A stretch of 64,000 nt of DNA from contig OW121857.1 in NCBI GenBank assembly GCA_933228895.1, positions 76,565,672 to 76,629,671 on the forward strand, written 5' to 3'. Of the stretch, positions 1 to 11,399 are shown piece by piece. Below the pieces are notes generated by a model. That model saw only the letters and a program-made list of their open reading frames with translations. It was not told where the DNA came from and did no database searches. This DNA comes from Platycnemis pennipes. Its lineage: Eukaryota > Arthropoda > Insecta > Odonata > Platycnemididae. Every line of letters begins with the position of its first letter. Positions within the stretch are counted from its first letter, which is position 1. Position numbers and translations under genes: made by a program.

Positions 1-69
1 TATTTAATACCCAGAATCGGAAACGAAATTAAAACCGTGAGTAGGGTGGAATTGGAAATAAAGTGAGAA

Positions 70-290
70 AATACGGGAGATAAATCCTGCGTCCCTGCTC
101 TGGACAAAAGGCGCCAAGATGTCGAGGGTTTTACACCCCATCCGACGGACTGACATCCTGAATCTCGAATGCTCTCAACGGTCTCCAAGTGGGGATTCCA
201 ATTAAATATCTGCAAGGATTTGAACCCAGACCAGAAGGGGGAAAAGCTGGTGCTCTTGCGACACAGACCGCCCTTACTGCATCTCTGTCA
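70..290 (-). mobile_element. tRNA-headed SINE copy, decayed
   Basis: Read on the minus strand this has the parts of the SINE seen best at 12590-12916. A Pol III B box (GGTTCAAATCC type) lies at 216-227. The body motif 'aaggcgcc' lies near 108-115, next to a degenerate 'gagaaacccggcgtcgg' block at 77-95. The head is diverged and the A box is unclear. Retroposed and presumably non-functional. Confidence 0.6.
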
Positions 291-354
291 AGTCTGTCCC
301 GAAATTGAAGGCACTTGAAGACCAGAATGAAAGATGGGATCGGAAGAGAAAAGA

Positions 355-420
355 GGAAAGTTGGAGAGAAACCCGGCGTCGGCATTGGCCTGCTCCTAAC
401 GAATAGCATTAGGGGATCAT
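355..420 (-). mobile_element. SINE body fragment
   Basis: Second short minus-strand piece of the same SINE. It carries the 'gagaaacccggcgtcggcat' block and the following 'tgctcctaacgaa', then stops matching at about 415. It has no tRNA-like head, so it is a truncated insertion or a broken duplicate of its neighbour. Confidence 0.6.
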
Positions 421-3120
421 TGCTTCACCTCCAATCTCCTTACCCCCCATTACATCCTAGAGTTGACATCTAAGTTTCGGCTAAAACCATAAACGAAACA
501 TCAAAAAAATATATATTCGAATAAAAATTAAGCATTTGGAAATCATTTTATATAAAAATGGCTCGATTACATTAAGGCATAATTTTTCACGATAATCACT
601 CAATCATTTTATATGTACTAAATTGTAATATATTTGGTTGGTTTTGAAGAAAAGAATGATATCTGTTGGAGTAGGTTACAAATACACTGTGAAAACGAGC
701 CTTTAATTTGTCATAAATTAATACTTCCAAAGTCAGAGTCCAAGATCGAGATGATGTTAACGCCCTATTCGTACAGTGCTCATCGTGATAAGCTTAACGC
801 AATGACATAAGAGACTCATGCACGCCAAACAGCAATTTCCTTGGTAATATCCTCGCATTTAATGCATGACTGAATGCTTCGTCAATCTGGAGGGAAAGTT
901 AGCTAAGATATATGACAGCATTAATTTTTGACGACTCATGAGACCGAGCTACTAAAATATACGTTTCCTCACTCTCCCAGATTACCACTTCTTTTCTTTT
1001 ATTAAGAATCCGGACCAATTTCATCCAAAAAAAAGGGGGGGGAGCTCTCATTTTATGCTCCATGATCTGGCATAAAATCCCTAACGTTGGACGAAATAAC
1101 ACGCAATGCCATGGCAACACGCAATCACGCTGCGAACGCGCCGAAAACATGTCCTCCTCACGAGAAACATAATTCGGATTGCCTCGCTAGCGTAAAATTT
1201 AATGCCGGAGGCCAGATTTGCAGTTGGAAAAACTTTCTAATTTCATTCTCCTTTTTTTTAGGGGACGGGAGTTGAAGGAGGCAGGAGAGAAATTATTCCT
1301 ACATGCCTTCAGATGCTCATTTTAAATCCGTCTCGAGTGGCGCATTACAGATGTATTAACACGTCCTTCCTCTCGCGAAAGAGGAAGGAGTGGGGCGACT
1401 GGGGATGGATGGTTAAAAACAGGAATGAGACGCGGAGAGATGCTACTAAAAAAAAAAGCCCAACTCCCCCTCATTCTTCGCATGTGAGCTTTCTTCTTTG
1501 TTCGCACATAAATGTCCGCTCCGTTTCGCAAACTATAATTCAAAGTCCCAACTCTACCCACCCCGACTGCCGAGCCGAACCTTACCAGCACTGCTACTCC
1601 CCCAAACTCTCAACATTCGCCAAGTAACCATTCATCCCTGCAATACCGAGATACTGAGGAATGGAAGAAAACTAGAGGAGAAGGCTCTGCTCCCGACACT
1701 GCTACCTTCAGGAGAGACTCTAACGATTGCGAAAAGAGATGGTGAAGGTGGGAAATAAACAAAATAAAAGAGATTTTCCAAAAAGGTGGAATAGAAATAC
1801 ATAAATGATGAAATAAAACTACGATGAAATCGCTCTCCGTTGTCCCCCCACACCATTTCTCCCCAAGAGGGTAGTGTGAATTATGCAGCCTTCAGGGAAT
1901 ACTGAATAGTACAAAGCACTCATGCATGGGTGCATAACAAAAAAGAGTGAAGCGTTAGAAATTTACGCGTAAACATTTTTACGATTTAATTCCTCCGGCA
2001 GAGCTAAGCGTGGCAATTTCACCTCATGCATAGAAATCGCATGGTCGTGAGCAAACGAATGAACATCGGTCATGCTCTCAGGAGCGTAAAAACAGAAGCT
2101 TGGGTACGGTACCGGAACAGCTGTGTTTAAATATTTCCCTTTTTACGTTGGTACGGCAGTTGGTCAAAGTCTGGAAAGCATCAATTTCGAGAACTAGGTG
2201 GAGTGAAGCAATAGATCTCAAATACATATATGGCTAAGCAAGACTATTATTTGAGCCCAAATGGCAGAGCCTGAATGTTTGGGAGGAGGCTTTTTAAACC
2301 CAGAAAACATGAGATCTCCAAAACATGAGAAGTGAGCAATACTTTCTTTATTAGTTTTTTACTTCTACACGTTTAAGTTCGTTTGACATTCAGAAACAGA
2401 TAAAATAATGGTTCTTGACGTTTATATAGATAAAAATCAACTATGCAAAGCGCCAAGGGTATATTTTTTAATAAATCACTAAAAATATTAATTTTAGCTT
2501 CTCTCGCTCTCCCCGCTCTCGTTTTTGATTTTTTGACCAGGAAAGAACGGTTGAAGTGCAATATGGGCATGATATGGCGCAATTGGAATGGCCAGAATTG
2601 ACAGAATAGGTGAACAGAGTAAAGAATGAGGGGGGTACTGAAGGCATTTTAGGAATAAAAAGTTAAAGATGAGCAAGGAGGAGATAGGAAAAACATTTTA
2701 CATTCATTTACAGGAGTAGCAAGTAATCTAGTCTATAAATAACATTACGTGTAGATCTATCTATGAATTTGGAAATGAAGAGTAAAAATGATTCACGAGA
2801 GCCTCCTCTCTGTGGTACTCTACCAGTAATGGGTTATTTTCTGATTCAATGCGCGTTATAAAGTAATAAGCCACCCTTCCCACATGCCGCAATGATTAGA
2901 AACATGAACACGATGCTCACTAAATGAAAGGGTACTAAGATGGCAGCTATTTTTCGTAAAATGGTGTTTCCATTGTGTTTTGCTTCATTACAATTTTTGT
3001 TTAGTTCCGAACCTCCACTTAATTTCGATAGGTACTATTAATTTGTTCAAATTTTCAGGTAATTGTGTCATTAGTTCCCCTTTCTTACCGAAGGTATACA
3101 ACCACAATTACCCCAACAAA
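421..3120. other. Unassigned AT-rich DNA
   Basis: No gene, RNA gene or repeat family that recurs elsewhere in this window was recognised. Short open frames on both strands have no protein-like composition or family motif. A G-run lies near 1033-1043. Confidence 0.5.
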
Positions 3121-3129
3121 TTCGTTGCG

Positions 3130-3720
3130 TCCTTAACAGCTAGCTACCAGGTGTAAGACACAAAACGGGAATGATCTCTGTTCCCGCGTCTCGGGGTTGG
3201 CGGAAGATAGGCTTTCCCGCAGTCCCCGGCCGAGGGGAGGATTAAACAGAATGGAGGGACGCACACGAGTGTGAACAAGCGTGAGCCCTAAGAACCTCCA
3301 GAGGCGTCTGGATATTGAGGGGTTGCTGGAGAACGAGAGCGCGAGAATAAGATGAGGGATTTTCGGAAGGGAATGAGGCGAAAGAATGAGAAAAGGGAGG
3401 CGGAATGAGAGGATTGTGAAGGAGGATGAGGGTTGTAAGGCCTCACTCTCCCTATACCTCTCCTTCAAAGCAACGTTGGACGACTGTTTGCAAGGAGGGG
3501 GAGGAACGCAATGGGCCGAACATGGGGGAGGAAATCTAACGTACGGAGGGGATGGTTTTCACCGCGGGCCGCTACCTAACTCCACCAAGATCCCCCCTCT
3601 CCCGGCTCAACCCAAGAGCCCGAGACCCTCCGCAATAAAAAGAGGATAAAGCAACATAAAACGGACGGACGAGGGTTGCGCGGAAGTGAGAGGCGTTGGA
3701 ATTGTGAGGGAGGGGGTTGT
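3130..3720. other. GC-rich, purine-skewed island
   Basis: The base composition shifts abruptly from the AT-rich surroundings to G/A-rich DNA with many CpG. Open frames here are low-complexity by-products of the composition. It is one of about nine such islands in the window. It could be a promoter-type CpG island, a remnant of a GC-rich repeat or a locally biased stretch. No TATA box, initiator or splice evidence ties it to a gene. Confidence 0.4.
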
Positions 3721-3981
3721 AGGTAAAACCTTAGGCAAGCGTCGAATAGTGAAGAAAGCTAAGCATAGTTAAAGCATGGCTCGGCGAACTAGCGTGAAGG
3801 AAATGACAAACCAATTCCCATTGGCAATTAAAATTATTCAAGAGCAAAGTAATATACTTGTACACATATAATACAAGCTTGTTAGTAAGGAAACACAACA
3901 TAAAAACTTTCATCTTAGGAAACGCTTCCGTATTGCGGACATGGAGACATGGAGAATAACAGCTGCCTATCAGGCAAGGAT

Positions 3982-4355
3982 GGAATCATTTTAGATATGG
4001 TGCTGCATAAGAATTGGGGGAAATTAGGAAGATATAATGGTTAGACGAAATGACAAACAAATTTATAAGAAGAGTGGAAGAAAAGTGAAGTCCGCTAAAA
4101 ACTTTAAAAGACAAATGGACAACCAAACCGATAATATCTTGAGACTTCACTGCCTGATGAAGACAATTGTCGTGGAACAAATGAATGTGACGAATTGAAA
4201 AGATGGCCCCCGCATGAGCTATATGAAGCAAGTCGTGAAGGATGTGACAGAGAAACGTCATGTTTATATCAAGGGGTTAGCCAATAGGAGAAATGAGTGG
4301 AGAGCTTCGTCAATGCAACCTTAAGATCGATCAGTACCAAGGATGATAATGAAGG
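3982..4355 (+). mobile_element. LINE B 3' fragment, heavily decayed
   Basis: Plus-strand relic of the reverse transcriptase C-terminus and 3' end of LINE B. It parallels the copy at 7680-8030: 'gatatggtgctgcataagaa', 'aagaagagtggaagaaaagtgaag', 'cctgatgaagacaattgtcg' and 'cgcatgagctatatgaag'. It ends in 'aaggatgataatgaa'. Frameshifts and stops throughout rule out coding function. Confidence 0.7.
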
Positions 4356-4604
4356 AAAATTCAGTGTGGCATTAAATGTAACAGTAGTAAGGATATCCTT
4401 ATTAAAATAAGAAAAATACAATTCTGATCGTTTATAATCACAGTGAGTAGAAGGCTTGTGTTTCGTGAGTAAATGCCTTAATATCCGGTAAGCTACAAAT
4501 CACTTTCCATTCAAGGGATGGCCATGCGTTAACTGATATCGGAAATCAGGACGTAATTCCAATGAATTTCGATATCTCTGAACTTTAATCGTAGTCTCAA
4601 GGGG

Positions 4605-4700
4605 ACTGGATTGGAGTGGTGGCTGTAGAGGCGCCTTTCCAACCCGAGGGCTCGGGATTGAATCCCGATAGGGGTAGTACTTGTGAACCAGTGTACCGGC
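4605..4700 (+). mobile_element. tRNA-derived SINE head
   Basis: Pol III type 2 promoter elements are visible: an A box (TGGCTGTAGAGG, 4620-4631) and a B box (GGATTGAATCCC, 4655-4666) at tRNA-like spacing. The segment before the B box, 'cccgagggctcggg', matches the SINE heads at 12008 and (minus) 12900. It does not fold as a complete tRNA gene, so it is a SINE head. Confidence 0.6.
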
Positions 4701-4751
4701 CCCTTCTAGAGTGTGTCCCCCTTTTAACATGAACGATAAATCAGCTACTTT

Positions 4752-5150
4752 TCTCTTCTTATACCTCATTTGGAATATGCTGCCAGTGTATGGGATCCCT
4801 ACGAAATCGGTCTAAATAACGAACTTGAACGTGTACAGCGAATATCGGCAAGATTTGTAAAGGAACGGTATGATAACTATATTAGCGTAACCAGTCTATT
4901 AAATATATTAAAACGGGAATCATTGTCAGATCGCAGGTTGAAATTTAGGCTTCATCTCCTAAATAAATTCCAAGATAATATTTTCAGTGATGACTTTAAA
5001 AATATTTTGCGAACCCCAACTTACAATGGTAGACTGGGCCATAACAACAACATTAGAGAAATTGATTGCTGAACTGACAAATTCAAAATGCCCTTTTTTC
5101 CTCATACAATCAGGGATACGAATAGCGGTAAATATTTCCAATACGAGTGA
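4752..5150 (+). pseudogene. LINE A reverse transcriptase C-terminal fragment
   Basis: The frame reads P-H-L-E-Y-A-A-S-V-W-D-P near its start. This is the conserved block C-terminal to the reverse transcriptase domain in CR1/Jockey-type non-LTR retrotransposons. It is followed by 'LERVQRISARFV' and 'LNILKRESLSDRRLKFRLHLL', which fit the same family. The frame continues through an in-frame TGA at about 5070-5072, probably a decayed CGA arginine codon, to 'MPFFPHTIRDTNSG' and a natural-looking stop at 5148-5150. Only the last ~130 residues remain, so the copy is 5'-truncated and dead. The first visible residue block is already internal, so there is no start codon to choose. The clade assignment (CR1 or Jockey) is inference. 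Confidence 0.8.
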
Positions 5151-5486
5151 ATCAATCCATAGCATAGGCAGTTCCATGTTGCATGTTGCAGGACTTGAAG
5201 GTAACCCAACTAACAGCACGTTTTTGCATGCTAAGTTTGCTATTTTTATATTTTTAAATAGTGCAGTTTAGACTAATACATTAATACTAATGTTGGGACG
5301 GCATGGTTTTGCATGTATGTTTTGCTACATATTTTTATCTTTTTAAATAGCGTAGTTTTGAACAGTACCTATACAAGTACTAATCCTTTTTTTATGCATG
5401 ATATGTACCTAGTGCATGTTTGGTGAGAGTTCACCCCCTGCCACACACCTTTGTGGTGGCTTGTAGGGTATTATGTAGATGTAGAA
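4752..5486 (+). mobile_element. LINE A (CR1/Jockey-like), 5'-truncated copy
   Basis: Contains the reverse transcriptase fragment at 4752-5150, a 3' UTR, and the family's 3' terminal block from about 5413 ('gcatgtttggtgagagttca', 'ccccctgccacacacc', 'ggtggcttg') ending in a GTAGATGTAG tail. It is the copy that links the widely scattered 'CCCCCTGCCACACACC' repeats to a LINE. Confidence 0.8.
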
Positions 5487-5593
5487 TACTAATCTTTTTA
5501 AATGCATGATATGTAGCGTATGTTTGGTGAGAGTTCACCCCCTGCCACACACCTTTATGGTGGCTTGCATAGTATTATGTAGTTGTAGCTGTA
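5376..5593 (+). repeat. Tandem duplication of the LINE A 3' end
   Basis: Two consecutive copies of a ~108-bp unit, 5376-5485 and 5486-5593. Each starts with 'tactaatc', passes through 'tgcatgatatgta' and the CCCCCTGCCACACACC block, and ends in 'ttatgtag'. The duplication covers only the 3' tail region, as expected from slippage or a second 3'-end insertion. Confidence 0.85.
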
Positions 5594-5599
5594 GCCTTT

Positions 5600-6215
5600 C
5601 AGGGTTGATTATGTAGCTGTTTGAAGAAAACTTCGAGTTCAGGACTCCATCCGTCGAATGGGACATTTAACCTTAGACCCCTTCGACGCTTTTCGTTACG
5701 AGTAGCCTAATACCGAACGATGTCAGGTTTTACTCCATTTTTCTGAGCCATCCATATCCGGACTGCTTGGCCAAATGAATTAAGGAAGGCGTAAGAGAGA
5801 GGCCCTTACTGACCCGTAGTCGGAACTTAGCAAAATGGCGTTGCCGGCCTGGCGACTTGAGAAAAACAGAGCCCTCGATATATTATGTGCCGTTGGCACA
5901 GATTCTGAGCCAGATTGCTGAGGTATTGGCGAAAGGCCTGACTTGTGCCTGTGACTGCAGATACACTGACCGACGGCACTTCTGGCGACTCCGCCAGGCT
6001 GGCTCCGTGATCGGCGCTCCACCGTGTCAGCGGCTAGCGCAGTCACGTGAACGCTTTCGCCCTCATCCCTAGGTGGACAGTTCACTTCCTCTGCTCCTTG
6101 AAAAATCCCTCTCTTTACCAAATTACCGGAATATCCGTTCAGCGCAAATGACCTCAGCTCTTGGTCGCCTCCCCGAATTATTACTTATGCTACCTTATCC
6201 TCGAAGGTCAGTATC
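5600..6215 (+). mobile_element. SINE interrupted by ~350 bp of other DNA
   Basis: The SINE body occupies 5636-5738 ('ccatccgtcgaatgggac', 'ttcgttacgagtagcctaat'). Its 3' part resumes at about 6089 ('tgctccttgaaaaat', 'ttaccaaattacc', 'tcttggtcgcctcc') and ends at about 6215. In the copy at 58100-58432 these parts are contiguous. The interval 5739-6088 is GC-richer and unlike the SINE. Similar bases 'ttactcc' and 'tcacttcc' flank it, a possible imperfect target duplication. Confidence 0.5.
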
Positions 6216-6324
6216 CTTAACATTGGGTGACTACAAACAAATACGTGCATTTTAACTGGAAAGGTTCCGGATGGATTGAGAAACAAGGTGCTTCATACGC
6301 CAATTCACTGAGTAAGCCGACATA

Positions 6325-6650
6325 TACTTTCTACAACTGTATCTACTCAATGCCCTGCGAGCCACCGTGAGAGTGTGTGGTACGGTTAGGAGGTCACCAA
6401 ATATGAACCATGTACATGCAACTAAGAGCTACCACTAAAGACTACTCTAATTTTACTTCACCTACCTATCTCTTTTCTTTGTTGCCAATTATGTTCTCTA
6501 ATGGTCCGTGGAAAAATGACATTTTAAATCGATCGACTTGACAATCTATATCTCTTATCTAATTTATCTGGTCAACTGTAGAATAATACGAAGGGTCTCA
6601 TAATATATATCAAATATATTCAATAAATCTATCCGTTTTTAACCTTTACA
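6325..6650 (-). mobile_element. LINE A 3' region, minus strand
   Basis: Reverse complement aligns with the LINE A copy at 55990-56385. Shared pieces are 'aaatgtcatttttcc', 'gggataggtaggtgaa' type sequence, 'agagtagtct' and the terminal block with 'cacacactctcacggtggctcgcaggg'. The coding part is lost or unrecognisable beyond about 6650. Confidence 0.7.
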
Positions 6651-6904
6651 CCTATCTGTTTCATTACTTATATTGTAACTAGTGCAAATTTTAAACTCAA
6701 TGACCAATAGAGGAGGCACATCACAATATTAGGATGCGATATCAAATCGCATATGAATCGCCTAAACATATTCCCTAAATCGAGCTTTGCTGGAATTATG
6801 TATAACAGTTCTCGGAAGAAACGCAATGCATGCCACCAATCTATTAGGACGAATATGATCGTGGTGGCCGTCACTTTGTTCCGCTAACTAAACATTCTTC
6901 CTTT

Positions 6905-6985
6905 TGCCGCCGCGTGAGCCAGGATAGTACCACGCTCGCTTGGCAATCCAAATTTCGAGGGTTCTAACCCCAACCTGGCCGTGCA
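6905..6985 (+). mobile_element. Possible tRNA-like SINE head
   Basis: A B-box-like GGGTTCTAACCCC at 6959-6971 is preceded by 'gtgagccaggatag' in the A-box position. The body after it does not match the main SINE family, so the call rests only on the promoter-like boxes. Confidence 0.35.
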
Positions 6986-7334
6986 TGTAGTATTTATCGG
7001 ATGATTAAGATCTTAGGATAGACGTTACTATATAATCTTAGCCGGTGACACACCTTTAATATCAGATAACTACGAAATAATGGTACATAGATCCTAATAG
7101 GTTGAAAAACTACCGCGGCTCAAATGCTATAGCAAAAAAAAAATACCGATTCCGCAGCATTTTTTCAGAAAAGGTTAACTAAATTTACATAAATGATACC
7201 AATCATGAAGTGAGGTACGTGCTATTTAACTAATAGAATGTGACCTCCAAGGTCAGTGATTCATGAAATTATTCACGATTATCAGTAACCTATAATATAA
7301 ATATGCTAACCAGTCACATCGAATTCTATTCACT

Positions 7335-8032
7335 AGACATAGAAAATAAGAAGAAGACTAAGGCATTGGTATGCAGCAAGAGAGAAGAGGAGGAACCGAA
7401 ATCAACGGTATACTAGGAAAACAGAAACTGAAAGAGATGAAAGAGCTGTTACCTGGGAAGCGAGTAACCAACGATGGACGAAGCAAGAAAGAAATAGTCA
7501 GTAGAATAACGCAGGCAAAGAGGACATTCTATCAAAAGAAGAATCTACTTACAGCTGGAAATTAAAGCTTAGAAGTAAGGAAGCAATTCATCAGAACGTA
7601 TATCTGGAGCATGTTTTTTTTTCGGCAGTGAGGCATGGACGATGACAACAGCGGAGAAGAAAAGGGTGGAAGCATTCGAAATATGGTGCTATCGAAGAAT
7701 GATGAAGATAAAATGGATCGACCGAGTGACAAATGAAGAAGTTCTAAAAAGAGTGGGAGAACAGGAAGTCTGCTGAAAACTATAAAAAGAAGACGGGACA
7801 ACCTAATCGGCCATATCTTAAGTCACGATAGCCTGATGAAGACAATCGTCGAAGGAAAAGTGAACGGGAAGAATGTAAAAGGCATGCCTCGTATGAGTTA
7901 CAGAGAAGAGGTCGTAAAGGACGTGAAAGAGAAGAACTATGAAGAGGTTGGCCGATAGAAGAATCGAGTGGAGGGCTGCGTCAAACAAATCCTAGGATTG
8001 TTCACCCATGACGATGATGAGAGATAGAAAGC
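7335..8032 (+). mobile_element. LINE B, longest copy in the window
   Basis: 5'-truncated non-LTR retrotransposon. The frame from about 7340 carries 'RVTNDGRSKKEIVSRI' and 'QAKRTFYQKKNLLTAGN' (stop at 7563-7565). After frameshifts it continues as 'GSEAWTMTTAEKKRVEAFE', 'WCYRRMMKIKWIDRVTNEE' and a decayed 3' coding end with 'AACCTAATCGGCCATATCTTA'-type sequence. These are the conserved C-terminal blocks of insect endonuclease-reverse transcriptases. The 3' end is 'aatcctaggattgtt', then a GACGATGATGAGAG tail. A T-run at 7614-7622 and several stops mark it as inactive. It serves here as the reference copy for five shorter relatives. Confidence 0.8.
7371..7565 (+). pseudogene. LINE B reverse transcriptase fragment
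   Basis: This 64-codon frame holds the block 'RVTNDGRSKKEIVSRIT' followed by 'KRTFYQKKNLLTAGN', typical of the segment between the palm/thumb and the C-terminus of insect LINE reverse transcriptases. A stop ends it just where relatives continue with 'SLEVRKQFIRTY', which is present in the DNA right after the stop. The ATG at 7371 is internal to the old protein and not a real start. No function is expected. Confidence 0.75.
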
Positions 8033-8035
8033 AAC

Positions 8036-8562
8036 CCAATTGGTAATCCCACAAAAAGTGAAAACATCTAAAAGCAATCGATACGGAATTGAACCGAAAC
8101 AAAAAGCAGTGAACCTTGAAGTTTTCTATTTCCGATTATTCGAAATAAAATAAAAATCTGCTGCATTCCCCAGTTATCCTGATAGATTCCGTGTCATATT
8201 CGAGGAATAAATTAAAAACGGAAGAGCGAACGAAAACATTTTTTCCTAACGTTTCGGATGCAGAGGGGGCAGGACATCCATCACTAGCAGCGGAGTGACC
8301 CACAGATCTTCACTCGCCCGAGCTGACTGATTGCCTCGCTGAACTGGGGAGGCAAACGCATGGTCCACCGCGCGGGGAACCAATTTTGTCGCAATACTAC
8401 TAAGACACCAACTAAAAGGGGGAAAAATTCCTCTTGGTTAGCACAACAGAGGTACTAGTTCATATATGTAATTCAACCAAGCTTATCGAAAGTCGGTTTA
8501 TTTCGAATAAACGACCTGCGATCTCTCACAGGCGATAAAACTAATTTAGCAGAAAATTGGAA
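8036..8562. other. Unassigned interval
   Basis: No gene or repeat recognised. The part at 8255-8450 is more GC-rich than its surroundings but carries no motif I can name. Confidence 0.4.
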
Positions 8563-8570
8563 TAGGAGAA

Positions 8571-8996
8571 TTGGCGCAACCCCGCCATTTCTATTCGGGG
8601 GCCCCGTCACCCTTCCGATCTTTTGCAAAGGACGAACAAAATGTTATTTTAACCAGTATAATTTGAATGCTATAGTAGGCCATATTAGTTATTACATATA
8701 TGCATCCTATAAAAAGCCATGTAGCATTTACAGGCTAAAATGGTGATTATCTTTTAGGCCTAAGCTAAATTAGTTACGTATCACAGCACAGATAAAAGAG
8801 ACTTTCTTTTATCTTTAGTGTAGTTATACTCGGGTAAAATGATGTAACAGGATTTTCCTATTTTTCCATTTGCTGCTACCATGTGACTGTGACTTGTCAA
8901 TTACATAAAAATTTGGATTTTGTAGACAGCTAAGGGGGGCGGGGGCAGGGTCCCTTTGCCCCCCCCCCCTCCCCCCCCCCCCTGTGGGTGCGCCAC
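8571..8996 (+). mobile_element. hAT-like MITE with 8-bp target duplication
   Basis: Non-autonomous DNA transposon of 426 bp flanked by exact copies of TAGGAGAA (8563-8570 and 8997-9004). Its ends are TTGGCGCA at the left and TGCGCCAC at the right, a short imperfect terminal inverted repeat. An 8-bp duplication and TGGCG-type ends fit the hAT superfamily. The right end contains a long C-run interrupted by one T (about 8959-8982). A second copy spans 62641-63456. No transposase frame is present. Confidence 0.8.
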
Positions 8997-9004
8997 TAGG
9001 AGAA

Positions 9005-10100
9005 CCTATACCTCAAGGCAGCGAAAATCAACAACCCAGACTAGTTGGGCACAAATATATTTCGCTTTTTCTATTGGAGACTCTGCAAATAATCTATCTG
9101 AAGTAGATTTCTAAAACAAAATATCACTAATGGTTATTTTTAGCCACCAATGCGCAATCGACACAGGAAATCTAATTCGCATATAAGTAATGAAATTTAT
9201 CGGGTATTGTACCATTTGAAATCGTAAATATTTTACAAATACACTCTTGATATTTATTTAACTGAGGGAACTTTAGATCAAAGTCTATAACTCCCTGCTA
9301 TTTCACTATTTCCTAAGTTTCTTAAAAGCCTTACACCATAGGTGAACGGGTAAATATTTAATAAGTTAGCAAAGGTATTTTTTACGATCTTGTGATAAAG
9401 TAAATTGCCTATTTATGGCAAGGATGAAAACAAAATGCGCATCTAGGACATTAGTCCTCAAATTTTTCGCCAAATCGTTCAATTCTGTAATTGAGTTGGA
9501 AACATTTAAATCTTACAATATAAAAACATGAATAGTAAGGGTCATTACTTGAAATATTACAAAATGAATACATGGAAATGAAAATCTTAAAAAAATATTA
9601 CGATTTATTTAGTCGTAAACACGGGATTCATGAAAGTTTATCGTGATTTTCATAGCAATCTATTATCTAGGGAATAGAATTTAAAAGCAGACACTTTGGA
9701 GGCCACCGTAATGTAATAGATCTAGCACCGTCAACTCCAGCAACTTGAAATAATTCCGACGCTAACACTGTCACTACAAAAGGAGCACATCAAAGAAAAA
9801 ACAAAATATAAATGAACGGAGTAGGTAGAAATATTGCAATAACACATCCGTAATCCGATAACAAAACGCCGAAGCAAAATAAAATGGCGTTCTGTATAAT
9901 CTACAGGGTGTTTGCTTAACGTTTAGCAGAGATTAGTCACGTGTGTAGCTGTTAATTTTTTCCGGCTATTTTTTCGTACAACTCTGTCCAGTTAAGCAAA
10001 ATAAACCAGCGTCAGTTGAAATATTAAGAGGCAATGTGATTCGGAAAGAAGTGTAGTGGCGGCAATGTTATAAAAATTTTCACACCATTTTCACTCAAAT
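9005..10100. other. Unassigned AT-rich DNA
   Basis: No coding region, promoter or repeat shared with the rest of the window was identified. Confidence 0.5.
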
Positions 10101-10102
10101 CA

Positions 10103-10590
10103 TTATTATAAATAATTTTCTACCGATGAAGGTAGGTCTTAATGGATAATCAATTCTTGCCATTACACCTATATTTCACACGACGTCCCTCTTCAGACTC
10201 TCATACTTCCTACATCTCATTATTCTACCAAAGTGCCCATTCTTCTCCTCCCTCTACCTCTCTTACCAAACATTCTTTCGTATATCACGTCGTTCAAAGC
10301 ACGCTCTCCCTTTATTTCCTACTCCATGCACACCCTCTACTTTCTCCTGACTTCCTCAATCAAACTTCTTTCCTCATCTACCATCTCACTTCGTTCGTAT
10401 TTCATTCCAACCACCTTAATTTATTCAATCTTGTCAATACCCACATCTCCTAATTTTCAAGTCTATTTTCATCTTCTTATCATAAAATCCAGGTTTATGT
10501 GCCAAAACAGATCCACGCTCCATTTCACAATTTTCACCAGGCTTTTCTTTACGTCTCTACACACTTGTTTCTCAGGCGCAGGAAGTTGAG
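10103..10590 (-). mobile_element. LINE C 3' region, decayed
   Basis: On the minus strand it resembles the reverse transcriptase C-terminus seen at 13539-13936. It has relics of 'KSLIWSV' near 10530, a purine-rich stretch, 'gggaggagaagaatgggcac', 'gtcgtgtgaaata', and the terminal 'acctaccttcatcggtag' followed by an AT-rich tail at 10103-10125. Stops in all frames. Confidence 0.75.
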
Positions 10591-11395
10591 TTTATGTACC
10601 CACCAGTTTAAGTTATCTTGTCTTTGAATAAGGGACATAAGTCACGGCATCGCTAAGATGACAACCGAGTAATACATTGAAGGACAATATTGAACGAAAA
10701 TCCATCGTTCTCATGTAATGACATGAATTTGGCTCGTACATTTACCAATAAATGGCCACTGTCTCTATCCAGTAATTACAAATTAAGGTGGCTGGTTCGA
10801 AATTTACAAGTGCATAATTTTCTTCATAATTGCAATATTTTTCCCTTTAATTATGGTCTAAAATTCTACGGGAAAATAAATTTTATGGTTTTTAATGTAG
10901 TTTTTGAGATATTTAATGTTTATTTAACATGGGGCCTTATGGCGCACCCCGCTTCGTAAGGGTCAATTATGTATTATTTACGTTTCTACCATACAGATTT
11001 TCACCAAAAACTGAAATCATGTGGATATCAGCCATCATCCATCAGTTTGGGCAGTTTGCGGCATCCGTTTAAATTATTGTGTAATTTAATCATGTCCAAG
11101 CAATTTTTAGTGCATTTGAAATTATATGAGCACTATTTCTCAACGACTCACGATTACCGAACCAGCCACCTTAAGGAGAAGAAGAAATGATACAGCAAAG
11201 TCCAACCAAATCATACAGATAAGTTCATGTCGAAGAATGTTGAGCGAAAATACATCGCCCTGATGAATAGACAAGAAAATGAGGCGAATGAAACTCGTTA
11301 AGGTCTGTCTCGTAATAGCATGGCAAATTAAAAAAGATAAATAGCCGTAACGGTTCCTAATCAACAAAATCCCCAAAAATCATCGCCAAATCGAA
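10591..11395. other. Unassigned interval
   Basis: No gene or recurring repeat recognised. Short frames such as the one starting at 10690 do not look protein-like. Confidence 0.4.
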
Positions 11396-11399
11396 AGCA

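Noticed and set aside
8959..8982. Assembly artefact in the C-run
   Set aside because: The homologous place in the second MITE copy (63407-63417) is also C-rich, so it is part of the element, although the exact length may be wrong.
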